NCBI GenBank assembly: GCA_913054485.1
Contig: CAJXHQ010000016.1
Location: 1 to 16,770, forward strand
DNA: 16,770 nt
Source: an uncultured Paracoccaceae bacterium
GTDB lineage: Bacteria; Pseudomonadota; Alphaproteobacteria; Rhodobacterales; Rhodobacteraceae
Direction of reading: 5' to 3'
In this document: piece after piece, positions 7,261 to 13,032 of the stretch
How the letters are laid out: each line of letters opens with the position of its first letter
How positions within the stretch are numbered: position 1 is the first letter of the stretch
The notes under the pieces: model-generated
Database searches by the model: none
Seen by the model: only the letters and a program-made list of their open reading frames with translations
Told to the model about the DNA's origin: nothing
Position numbers and translations under genes: made by a program

Positions 7261-9420
7261 ATGGATGCCCCCCGCCTGCCGCTGACCAAGGATCTGGTTC
7301 TGATCGGGGGCGGCCATGCCCACGCGCTGGTGCTGAAGAAATGGGGCATGCTGCGCCTCCCCGGTGCCCGCGTCACGGTGATCAACCCCGGCCCCGCCGC
7401 GCCCTACTCCGGCATGCTACCGGGGTTTGTAGCAGGCCATTACACCCGTGATGAGCTGGACATCGACCTGGTGAAGCTGGCCCGTTTTGCCGACGCCCGC
7501 GTGGTGCTGGGTGCGGCCACGCATATCGATACGGCGGCCAAACTGGTCCATGTGCCGGACCGCCCGCCGGTGGCCTATGATGTGGCCTCGGTTGATGTGG
7601 GCATCACTTCGGCCATGCCGGATCTTCCGGGGTTCGCCGCCCATGGCGTCCCGGCCAAGCCGCTGGGGAAATTCGCGCAATCCTGGGACGCATTCCGCAA
7701 TGGCGATGGCCCGGCCCATGTGGCGGTGATCGGCGGCGGCGTTGCGGGGGCCGAGCTGGTGCTGGCCATGGCCCATGCCCTGCGTGCCCGCGGCCGGCTG
7801 GCGCAAGCGACGCTGATCGACAGCGCCAGGGCCTTCACCGCCATTGGCTCCCGCGCCCGGATGCACCTGCGCCGCGCCCTCACCGAACAGGGCGTCACCC
7901 TGCTGGAAGAGGCCCCCATCGCCGAAGTCCTGCCAGACCGTATCCTGCTGCAAGACGGGCGAGAGGTTCTGTCGGATTTCACCACCGGCGCCGCCGGCGC
8001 GCGGCCCTACGGCTGGCTGGCGGACAGCGGGCTTGAGATGCAGGACGGGTTCATCACCATTTCAGAGACCCTGCAAAGCTCGGACCCGGATGTCTTTGCC
8101 ACCGGGGACTGCGCCCATATGGCCTTTGACCCGCGCCCCAAGGCCGGCGTCTACGCGGTGCGCCAGTCGCCGGTGCTGTTTGAAAACCTGCGCGCGGCCC
8201 TCTCAGGCCATGGCATGCGGCACTACACGCCGCAGAAAGACTACTTGAAACTTATCTCGCTCGGCGCGAAATCCGCCCTGGGCGAGCGCTTCGGCACCAC
8301 GCTGGCAGGTCCCGCGATGTGGCGCTGGAAAGACCGCATCGACCAGAAATTCATGGCAAAGTTCCGCGACCTGCCCGCCATGGGCCAGCCCGGCCTGCCC
8401 GAGGTCCACGCGCTCGGCCTGCGCGAAGCGCTGGGGGATAAGCCGATGTGCGGCGGCTGCGGCGCCAAGGTCGGGCGTACGGCGCTGACAGCGGCGCTGA
8501 AACCGCTGCCGGGCGGCAATCGCGATGACATCACGCCGCTGCCCGGCGATGACGCCGCCCTGCTGACAACCGGCGGCGTGCAACAGGTGCTCTCGACCGA
8601 TCATCTGCGCGCGCTGACCGATGATCCGGTGGTGATGACCCGCATTGCGGCGGTCCATGCGCTTGGCGACATCTGGGCGATGGGCGGCGCGCCGCAGGCC
8701 GCCACCGCCAACCTGATCCTGCCGAAACTGTCGCCGGAGCTGCAGGCCCGCAGCCTGCGCGAAATCATGACGGCGGCTTCGGGCGTCATGCATGAGGCCG
8801 GCGCCGAGATTGCCGGCGGGCATACCTCGCTTGGCGATGAGCTGACCATTGGCTTCACCGTCACCGGCCTCTGCCCCCGCCCGCCCATCACCCTGGCCGG
8901 GGCCAAGCCGGGCGATGCGCTGATCCTGACCAAACCCATCGGATCAGGCGTGATCATGGCTGCTGAAATGGCCGGCGAGGCGGAGGGCGCCTGGGTCGCC
9001 GGGGCACTTCAGCTGATGTGCCGCCCGCAATCCCGGGCCTCGCGCATTCTGCAGGGTGCGCATGCAATGACGGATGTCACTGGATTCGGGCTGGTCGGCC
9101 ACCTTCTGGGCATCTGCGAGGCCTCTGGTGTCAGCGCCGGGCTGAACGCCTCTGCCGTTCCGCTGATGGCAGGCGCAGCACAGCTTGCCAGCCGCGGCAT
9201 CCGCTCCTCGCTGTTCCCGGAGAACCGCATGCTGGCCCCCTGGCTGAAGCTTGAGGGCGCACAGGATCTGCTGTTTGATCCTCAGACCGCCGGCGGGCTG
9301 CTGGCCGCCGTTTCAGCAGAGGATGCGGAGGCATTGGTGGCAGAGCTGCGTGCGGGCGGCGACCCGGCAGCCATCATTGGCACAATCACCAAAGGGGCCG
9401 GCGGGGTAGTCCTGACTTGA
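7261..9420 (+). CDS. selD: FAD-dependent oxidoreductase - selenide, water dikinase fusion (SelD)
   Basis: This 719-aa protein joins two enzymes. Residues 1 to about 380 form an NDH-2-like flavoprotein: FAD-binding LIGGGHAHA (14-22), a second dinucleotide-binding motif VIGGGVAGAE (156-165) and ATGDCAHM (280-287). Residues about 385-719 form SelD, which uses ATP and selenide to make selenophosphate. The catalytic pair is Cys400 and Lys403 in MCGGCGAKVG; Cys397 is an extra nearby thiol. GDDAALL, HALGDIWAMGG, AGGHTSLGDEL and DVTGFGLVGHL are the expected ATP/metal motifs. Such fusions are known in several bacterial groups, and the oxidoreductase half is presumed to deliver reduced selenium, which is not proven. 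It uses Cys rather than Sec at the active site. A weak AAAGG lies 8 bases before ATG. It follows mrpG by 39 bases and converges on mnmH, its likely consumer enzyme. Confidence 0.93.
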   Translation: MDAPRLPLTKDLVLIGGGHAHALVLKKWGMLRLPGARVTVINPGPAAPYSGMLPGFVAGHYTRDELDIDLVKLARFADARVVLGAATHIDTAAKLVHVPDRPPVAYDVASVDVGITSAMPDLPGFAAHGVPAKPLGKFAQSWDAFRNGDGPAHVAVIGGGVAGAELVLAMAHALRARGRLAQATLIDSARAFTAIGSRARMHLRRALTEQGVTLLEEAPIAEVLPDRILLQDGREVLSDFTTGAAGARPYGWLADSGLEMQDGFITISETLQSSDPDVFATGDCAHMAFDPRPKAGVYAVRQSPVLFENLRAALSGHGMRHYTPQKDYLKLISLGAKSALGERFGTTLAGPAMWRWKDRIDQKFMAKFRDLPAMGQPGLPEVHALGLREALGDKPMCGGCGAKVGRTALTAALKPLPGGNRDDITPLPGDDAALLTTGGVQQVLSTDHLRALTDDPVVMTRIAAVHALGDIWAMGGAPQAATANLILPKLSPELQARSLREIMTAASGVMHEAGAEIAGGHTSLGDELTIGFTVTGLCPRPPITLAGAKPGDALILTKPIGSGVIMAAEMAGEAEGAWVAGALQLMCRPQSRASRILQGAHAMTDVTGFGLVGHLLGICEASGVSAGLNASAVPLMAGAAQLASRGIRSSLFPENRMLAPWLKLEGAQDLLFDPQTAGGLLAAVSAEDAEALVAELRAGGDPAAIIGTITKGAGGVVLT

Positions 9421-9431
9421 CACAGGCCGGT

Positions 9432-9454
9432 GCCCGGCCCTGGCAGGGTCGGGC
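9432..9454. terminator. GC-rich hairpin between convergent selD and mnmH
   Basis: GCCCGGCCCTG (9432-9442) pairs with CAGGGTCGGGC (9444-9454), with one G-T position and a very tight centre. It lies in the 70-base gap between the two convergent stop codons. There is no T-run on either strand, so it may act as a bidirectional transcription block or 3'-end stabiliser rather than a classical intrinsic terminator. Confidence 0.4.
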
Positions 9455-9490
9455 GCAGCCCGTGCCGCAAGCACCGCGGGGTGGTGTTGA

Positions 9491-10543
9491 TCAGCCGCCG
9501 AAACGCTCCAACAGCGCTGCGATCCGGTCTGCCGCGGCCTTCAGCCCCGGCTGGTCCAGCGCGCCGGCATTCACCTCAGCCATCACATCAGCGCCGCTGG
9601 CGCGGCGGGATTTCTCGTAGGACGGATCATAGTGCTGCACCATAAGCGCGCGGGTCAGCCCAGCCTTGTCGCCTTCGGAAATCTGCGCGAACCAGCCGTC
9701 CACCACGGCGTTGGACCTATGCGCCCTGAGCGGGTCCAGCTTTTCGCGCAGCATGGGCCCGTCCGAGAGGATATCGTCATAGGCGCGGGTCAGGTAGCGG
9801 CAGCGGGCCTCGACCCCGGCCTGCACCTCGATCCGCGGTGCGGCTTTCATCAGCGACCAGACCGAGGGCGGAATGATCCGCTGGCCGATCTTGCTCGATT
9901 CCGCCTCCACCAGCACCGGCCGTGCCGGATCCAAGCGGCAAAGTGCACTGGCCAGAGCACTTTCAAACCCCTTTTGCAGCGGCTGCGGTTCCGGCCGGTC
10001 TCCCAGCAGAGAGCCCCGGTGATTGGCCAGCCCTTCCAGGTCCAGCACCTGGCCGCCGCGCGCCGCCACCAGCTTCAGCAGATCCGTCTTGGCGGTGCCG
10101 GTATAGCCGTCCAGCAGCAGGAAGCGGTGTGGCAACGCCGTTTTGTAAAGATATGCGTTCACCAGCCGCCGGTAGGTCTGATAGCCGCCCTGCACCACCT
10201 CAGCGCGCCAGCCGATCTGCTGCAGCGTCCAGGCGAACGACCCGGACCGCTGCCCGCCGCGCCAGCAATAGACCAGCGGCCGCCAGCCGCCCTCGTGATG
10301 GGACAGATGCTGTTCGATGTGATTGGCCGCGTTGCGAAACACCAGCGCTGCGCCCAGTTTTCGCGCCTTGAAGGGGCTGTCCTGCACGTAGATCGTGCCG
10401 ACGCGGGCACGCTCCTCATTGTCCAGCACCGGCAGGCTGATCGCGCCGGGCACATGGTCCTCGGCATATTCCGCCGGGCTGCGCACATCGATCACATCGT
10501 CAAAGCCGTGATCGTAGAATTCGGTGAGAGTGCTGAAAGTCAT
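9491..10543 (-). CDS. mnmH: tRNA 2-selenouridine synthase
   Basis: This 350-aa enzyme (SelU/YbbB) replaces the sulfur of 2-thiouridine at tRNA position 34 with selenium via a geranylated intermediate, using selenophosphate from SelD. The N-terminal rhodanese domain has the catalytic Cys93 in VYCWRGGQRSGS, matching E. coli C97. A P-loop-type segment follows at 146-153, GYTGTAKT, where the usual glycine before Lys152 is Ala151. Then comes LDLEGLANHRGS, a family signature. ATG 10543 is preferred because the AGAGGGGG site is 8 or so bases away. ATG 10549 (two residues longer) lies only 2 bases from it. The gene converges on selD, so the pair forms a complete selenouridine module. No selA, selB or Sec tRNA is visible here. 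Confidence 0.93.
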   Translation of the reverse strand: MTFSTLTEFYDHGFDDVIDVRSPAEYAEDHVPGAISLPVLDNEERARVGTIYVQDSPFKARKLGAALVFRNAANHIEQHLSHHEGGWRPLVYCWRGGQRSGSFAWTLQQIGWRAEVVQGGYQTYRRLVNAYLYKTALPHRFLLLDGYTGTAKTDLLKLVAARGGQVLDLEGLANHRGSLLGDRPEPQPLQKGFESALASALCRLDPARPVLVEAESSKIGQRIIPPSVWSLMKAAPRIEVQAGVEARCRYLTRAYDDILSDGPMLREKLDPLRAHRSNAVVDGWFAQISEGDKAGLTRALMVQHYDPSYEKSRRASGADVMAEVNAGALDQPGLKAAADRIAALLERFGG

Positions 10544-10604
10544 GGCCATATCCCCCTCTACCCGCTCACCCCGCGCAGGAAAAGCGCCGATATCTGCCGA
10601 AATC

Positions 10605-10633
10605 CTGTCAAGCCGTTAAGAGCGGTTGATAAT
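10605..10633 (+). promoter_or_regulatory. Candidate promoter of the marR-type gene
   Basis: CTGTCA (10605-10610) and GATAAT (10628-10633) are spaced by exactly 17 bases and match the -35 and -10 consensus at four and five of six positions. Transcription would start near 10640, about 75 bases before the regulator's ATG. The complementary strand of the -35 box reads TTGACA toward mnmH, but no matching -10 was found on that strand. Confidence 0.45.
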
Positions 10634-10676
10634 TCCCCTTACCTGACGCAAACAGGCGCCGAATCCGCCCGCCACA

Positions 10677-10695
10677 ATAGGCCTTGCGAGGCTAT
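10677..10695. promoter_or_regulatory. Imperfect dyad just before the marR-type gene
   Basis: ATAG-CCT and AGGCTAT form 7-bp arms around TGCG, with one extra G (10681) in the left arm. The site is 19 bases upstream of the regulator's ATG and downstream of its candidate promoter. MarR proteins often bind dyads near their own genes, so autoregulation is possible. The symmetry is modest and could be chance. Confidence 0.25.
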
Positions 10696-10714
10696 AAGAA
10701 AAAGACGACCGGCT

Positions 10715-11191
10715 ATGACAGCAGCACTTGATATCCACGGCCTCCCCGGTCACCTGATCCGCCGCCTGAACCAGATCTCGGTGGCGCAGTTCCACGACCT
10801 GATGGGCTCTCTCGGCCTCGATCTGACCCCGGTGCAATTCGCCGTCCTGAGCGCGGTCGGCAGCAATCCCGGCATTGACCAGGCGACAGTTGCAGGCCTT
10901 GTGGCGCATGACCGCGCCACCGTCGGCAAGGTCATTGAACGGCTCGCCGCCAAAGGTTTCCTGAAGCGCGAAGTGTCGGAACACGACCGCCGCTCCAAAG
11001 TGCTGGCCCTCACGGGTGCGGGCATCGGCCTCCTGGAGATGACCCGCCCTGCGGTTTCGGACCTGCAGCCGACGATCCTGGCCGGGCTGGACGCAGACGA
11101 GCAGTCGCTCTTTGTCGAGCTGCTGAACAAGGCGGCCAATGCCGGCAATGACCTGAGCCGCGCGCCGCTGCGCGCCACCGCAGCCGAGTAA
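10715..11191 (+). CDS. MarR-family transcriptional regulator
   Basis: This 158-aa protein is a MarR-type winged-helix repressor, expected to act as a dimer. The helix-turn-helix and wing are clear: LTPVQFAVLSAVGSNPG (38-54), the recognition region DRATVGKVIERLAAKGFLKR (66-85), then EHDRRSKVLALT with the conserved DRR wing (91-93). There are no cysteines, so it is not an OhrR-like thiol sensor; a small-molecule ligand is more likely, but the ligand cannot be read from the sequence. ATG 10715 is chosen because it gives the normal family length. The frame is open far upstream only because it runs antisense through mnmH. Its stop lies 3 bases from that of the convergent SRAP gene. Targets are unknown; the GST operon across the convergent SRAP gene is one candidate. 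Confidence 0.88.
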   Translation: MTAALDIHGLPGHLIRRLNQISVAQFHDLMGSLGLDLTPVQFAVLSAVGSNPGIDQATVAGLVAHDRATVGKVIERLAAKGFLKREVSEHDRRSKVLALTGAGIGLLEMTRPAVSDLQPTILAGLDADEQSLFVELLNKAANAGNDLSRAPLRATAAE

Positions 11192-11194
11192 GCT

Positions 11195-11908
11195 TCAGAA
11201 CAGGGAGCCCTGCGGGTCCGGCGGCGGCGGCGGGCGGGGCAGCTCTTCGGCGTCCTCCCAGGGCTCGATAAGCTCCGCCCCTTCGGCCCGGTTGGAGTTC
11301 ACCGCGGTAGAGACCCGGTGCCAGTCCAGCACGCCCTCCGCGCCCGGCTGCATCAGGCGGGCAGCCCCCTTCCCCCCCTCGCCCAGCCAGAGCGGCCAGG
11401 CCTCGGGCTCCAGCACCAGCGGCATGCGGTGGTGGATGGCGGAAATGCCGTCATTGGCAGCAGTGGTCACCGCGGCGCAGGTGGCCTGTGCATCCTCTCC
11501 CCAGTCCTGCCAGATACCGGCAAACGCCAGCGGCGCGCCATCCCGGCGATGGAAGTACCAGGGCAGCCGCGCGCCGTCTTCCGACTTGGTCCATTCGTAA
11601 AAACCTGTCGCGGGCAGGATGCAGCGGCGGCTGCGGCAGGCGTGGCGGAAGGCCGGCTTTTCAGCAATCGTCTCGGCGCGCGCATTGATCAGCAGCGGCC
11701 CGTCCGTGGGCGTTTTGTACCAGGCGGGCAAAAACCCCCAGCGCATGGAAACCAGCTGCCGCCCGCTCTCACCGCCGCGCACCACATGCACCGGCCGGGT
11801 CGGGCAGACGTTGTAGTCGGGCACGTCTGGCAGATCATTCGCAGGCTGCGCCGCGAAGAGCTGCGCCATCGCGTCATTGGGCAGGGTGATTGCAAACCGT
11901 CCGCACAT
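11195..11908 (-). CDS. SRAP/HMCES-YedK abasic-site DNA-protein crosslink protein
   Basis: This 237-aa SOS-response-associated peptidase family protein covalently traps abasic sites in single-stranded DNA through its N-terminal cysteine and so shields them at replication forks. The start at ATG 11908 makes Cys2 the first residue after Met removal, as the family requires. An ATG at 11962 would bury it behind 18 residues and is rejected. Active-site residues match E. coli YedK numbering: Cys2 (MCGRFA), Asn75 (INARAE), Glu105 (GFYEW) and His160 (HHRMP). After the domain come a proline-rich tail (PRPPPPPDP) and the C-terminal pentapeptide QGSLF, which fits the bacterial beta-clamp-binding consensus QL(S/D)LF. 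It is the last gene of the GST - DUF1992 - SRAP unit, starting 22 bases after the DUF1992 stop. No obvious LexA box is present before it. Confidence 0.93.
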   Translation of the reverse strand: MCGRFAITLPNDAMAQLFAAQPANDLPDVPDYNVCPTRPVHVVRGGESGRQLVSMRWGFLPAWYKTPTDGPLLINARAETIAEKPAFRHACRSRRCILPATGFYEWTKSEDGARLPWYFHRRDGAPLAFAGIWQDWGEDAQATCAAVTTAANDGISAIHHRMPLVLEPEAWPLWLGEGGKGAARLMQPGAEGVLDWHRVSTAVNSNRAEGAELIEPWEDAEELPRPPPPPDPQGSLF

Positions 11909-11930
11909 CGCCGTCAGCCCCCGCCCTGAG

Positions 11931-12239
11931 TCATTTCCGGTAGGCCCGGCGGGCGATATCAATCCTGGCGTCCATCAGCGACATCTCCTTCAGGATCTCC
12001 CGCCGCTTGGTGCGGTCGCCGGTGTCGCGCAACTCAACGCGCAAACGCTCCAGCTCGCGCGAGAGTGTGACAAACTCCGGCACAGCGCCGTTCTCGCGGA
12101 TCACGCGGTTCAGCAGTGCGTTTTCCGGGTCGTCCTCTTTCGGCAGCGGCTTGCCCGCGCCCGGCAGGTTGTCAAACTCGCCGTCCGCCTCGGCGGCTGC
12201 GATCTTGGCATTTATGAGGTCGATCAGAGGGTGGTCCAT
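11931..12239 (-). CDS. DUF1992 family protein (DnaJ-homologue-28-like domain)
   Basis: This 102-aa protein consists almost wholly of a DUF1992 domain, the conserved N-terminal part of DNAJC28-like proteins, without a J domain. Recognisable segments are HPLIDLINAKIAAAEADGEF, DNLPGAGKPLP and a charged, probably helical or coiled C-terminal half (RELERLRVELRDTGDRTKRR). No function is established for bacterial members, and I do not assign one. It lies 41 bases downstream of GST and 22 upstream of SRAP, on the same strand, so co-transcription is likely. Its ATG at 12239 has no visible Shine-Dalgarno sequence and sits in the 3' arm of a 10-bp hairpin. An out-of-frame ATG lies in the other arm. Confidence 0.88.
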   Translation of the reverse strand: MDHPLIDLINAKIAAAEADGEFDNLPGAGKPLPKEDDPENALLNRVIRENGAVPEFVTLSRELERLRVELRDTGDRTKRREILKEMSLMDARIDIARRAYRK

Positions 12240-12260
12240 GGCCGTAATCTGCCATGGACC
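12233..12260 (-). promoter_or_regulatory. Perfect hairpin enclosing the DUF1992 start codon
   Basis: GGTCCATGGC (12233-12242) and GCCATGGACC (12251-12260) are perfect complements separated by 8 bases. In the minus-strand mRNA the DUF1992 ATG falls within the downstream arm, and the upstream arm carries a second ATG that is out of frame. With no Shine-Dalgarno sequence nearby, this fold could limit or couple translation. Regulation is inferred only. Confidence 0.45.
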
Positions 12261-12280
12261 GCCACCACGCGAAAGACCCG

Positions 12281-12886
12281 TCAGCCGGATTGCGACAGCG
12301 GGTTGACCTCGGCCCAGGCCTCCAGCGCCTCGATCTGCGCAAACCAGCGGGCGATATTGCCGAACCCCTCCAGCGGATACTGGCACGGCCCGCTGTAGGC
12401 CAGGATCGGTGCCGCAACGAGGTCCGCGGCGGTCATTGCCTCCCCCGACAGCCAGCTGCGCCCTGCAAGGTGCCCGTCCAGCACGGCGGCGAATTCCCTG
12501 AACTTCACCGTGGCGGGCTCCAGCTCCACCTCCGTGTTGCCGAAGACATGATAGGCAAGGAACGGCTGGCATGCCGGGGTCCAATGGCAGGCCTCCCAGA
12601 ACTGCCAGCGCATGATATCGTAACGCTGGTTCGACTTCGGCCAGAGCGGCGTATCGCCTTCCGCGCAGATCCGGTTTGTGATCGCGTTGCTTTCCCAGAG
12701 CGTGCTGCCGTCCTCCAGTTCCAGCACCGGCAGGCGGCCATTGGGATTGAGGCTCAGGAAGCCCGCTTCCTTGTGCGCGCCGGTTGAGACATCCACAGTC
12801 ACCTCTTTGGCCACCCCGCCCATCAGCCGGTTGGCGAGCCGGGTTTTGACAGAATTCGGCGAAGGCGGAAGGATATGGAGTTTCAT
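12281..12886 (-). CDS. Glutathione S-transferase family protein
   Basis: This 201-aa cytosolic-type GST likely conjugates glutathione to, or reduces, electrophiles. The N-terminal thioredoxin-like domain includes PSPNSVKTRL (8-17, with Ser12 near the usual catalytic position), the cis-proline motif NGRLPVLEL (Pro53) and glutathione gamma-glutamyl-binding Glu65-Ser66. The helical C-terminal domain has the folding N-cap motif TAADLVAAP with Asp155. The natural substrate cannot be inferred. AGGAG precedes the ATG by about 7 bases. It is the first gene of a three-gene unit with DUF1992 and SRAP, and has a candidate promoter overlapped by an inverted repeat. There are no other detoxification genes next to it apart from the MarR-type regulator across the convergent SRAP gene. 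Confidence 0.9.
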   Translation of the reverse strand: MKLHILPPSPNSVKTRLANRLMGGVAKEVTVDVSTGAHKEAGFLSLNPNGRLPVLELEDGSTLWESNAITNRICAEGDTPLWPKSNQRYDIMRWQFWEACHWTPACQPFLAYHVFGNTEVELEPATVKFREFAAVLDGHLAGRSWLSGEAMTAADLVAAPILAYSGPCQYPLEGFGNIARWFAQIEALEAWAEVNPLSQSG

Positions 12887-12907
12887 GGCGCGTCTCCTAA
12901 CTGGTAA

Positions 12908-12938
12908 GTAATATCAATATTTAACCGATACGTTAAAT
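12908..12938 (-). promoter_or_regulatory. GST-operon promoter overlapped by a 20-bp inverted repeat
   Basis: On the minus strand TTAACG (12936-12931) and TATTAC (12913-12908) are spaced by 17 bases, each matching the -35/-10 consensus at four of six positions. A perfect 7-bp inverted repeat, ATTTAAC/GTTAAAT with a 6-base spacer (12919-12938), covers the -35 and part of the spacer. This is the typical location of a repressor operator. The regulator is unknown. Confidence 0.5.
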
Positions 12939-12982
12939 TGTAGATCCTCCCGCCCGCGCCGTCAACTCCGTGAAAACATCAA

Positions 12983-13029
12983 GGGGCCGCGCAATATGCG
13001 CAGCCCCCGTGCTTCGCCGTCAGGCAAAG
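12983..13029 (-). terminator. Tandem hairpins after the 5'-nucleotidase gene
   Basis: Just past the nucleotidase stop, CTTCGCC/GGCAAAG (13012-13018 with 13023-13029, one G-U in RNA) forms a first stem. GGGGC-C-GCGCA/TGCGC-A-GCCCC (12983-12993 with 12997-13007) forms a second, with one mismatch and a 3-base loop. On the minus strand the second is followed by TTGATGTTTT, a moderate T-rich tract. This fits a transcription terminator that isolates the GST promoter. Confidence 0.55.
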
Positions 13030-13032
13030 TGC

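Noticed and set aside
8449..8460. Possible in-frame selenocysteine codon in SelD
   Set aside because: Both active-site codons are TGC (Cys397, Cys400), and no in-frame TGA or SECIS-like element is needed.
9632..10714. Long upstream extension of the MarR frame (361 extra residues)
   Set aside because: It is antisense to mnmH, and the MarR family length and domain start fit ATG 10715.
11909..11962. Longer start for the SRAP protein at 11962
   Set aside because: It would place 18 residues before the catalytic Cys that must be exposed at position 2, and it overlaps the DUF1992 coding end.
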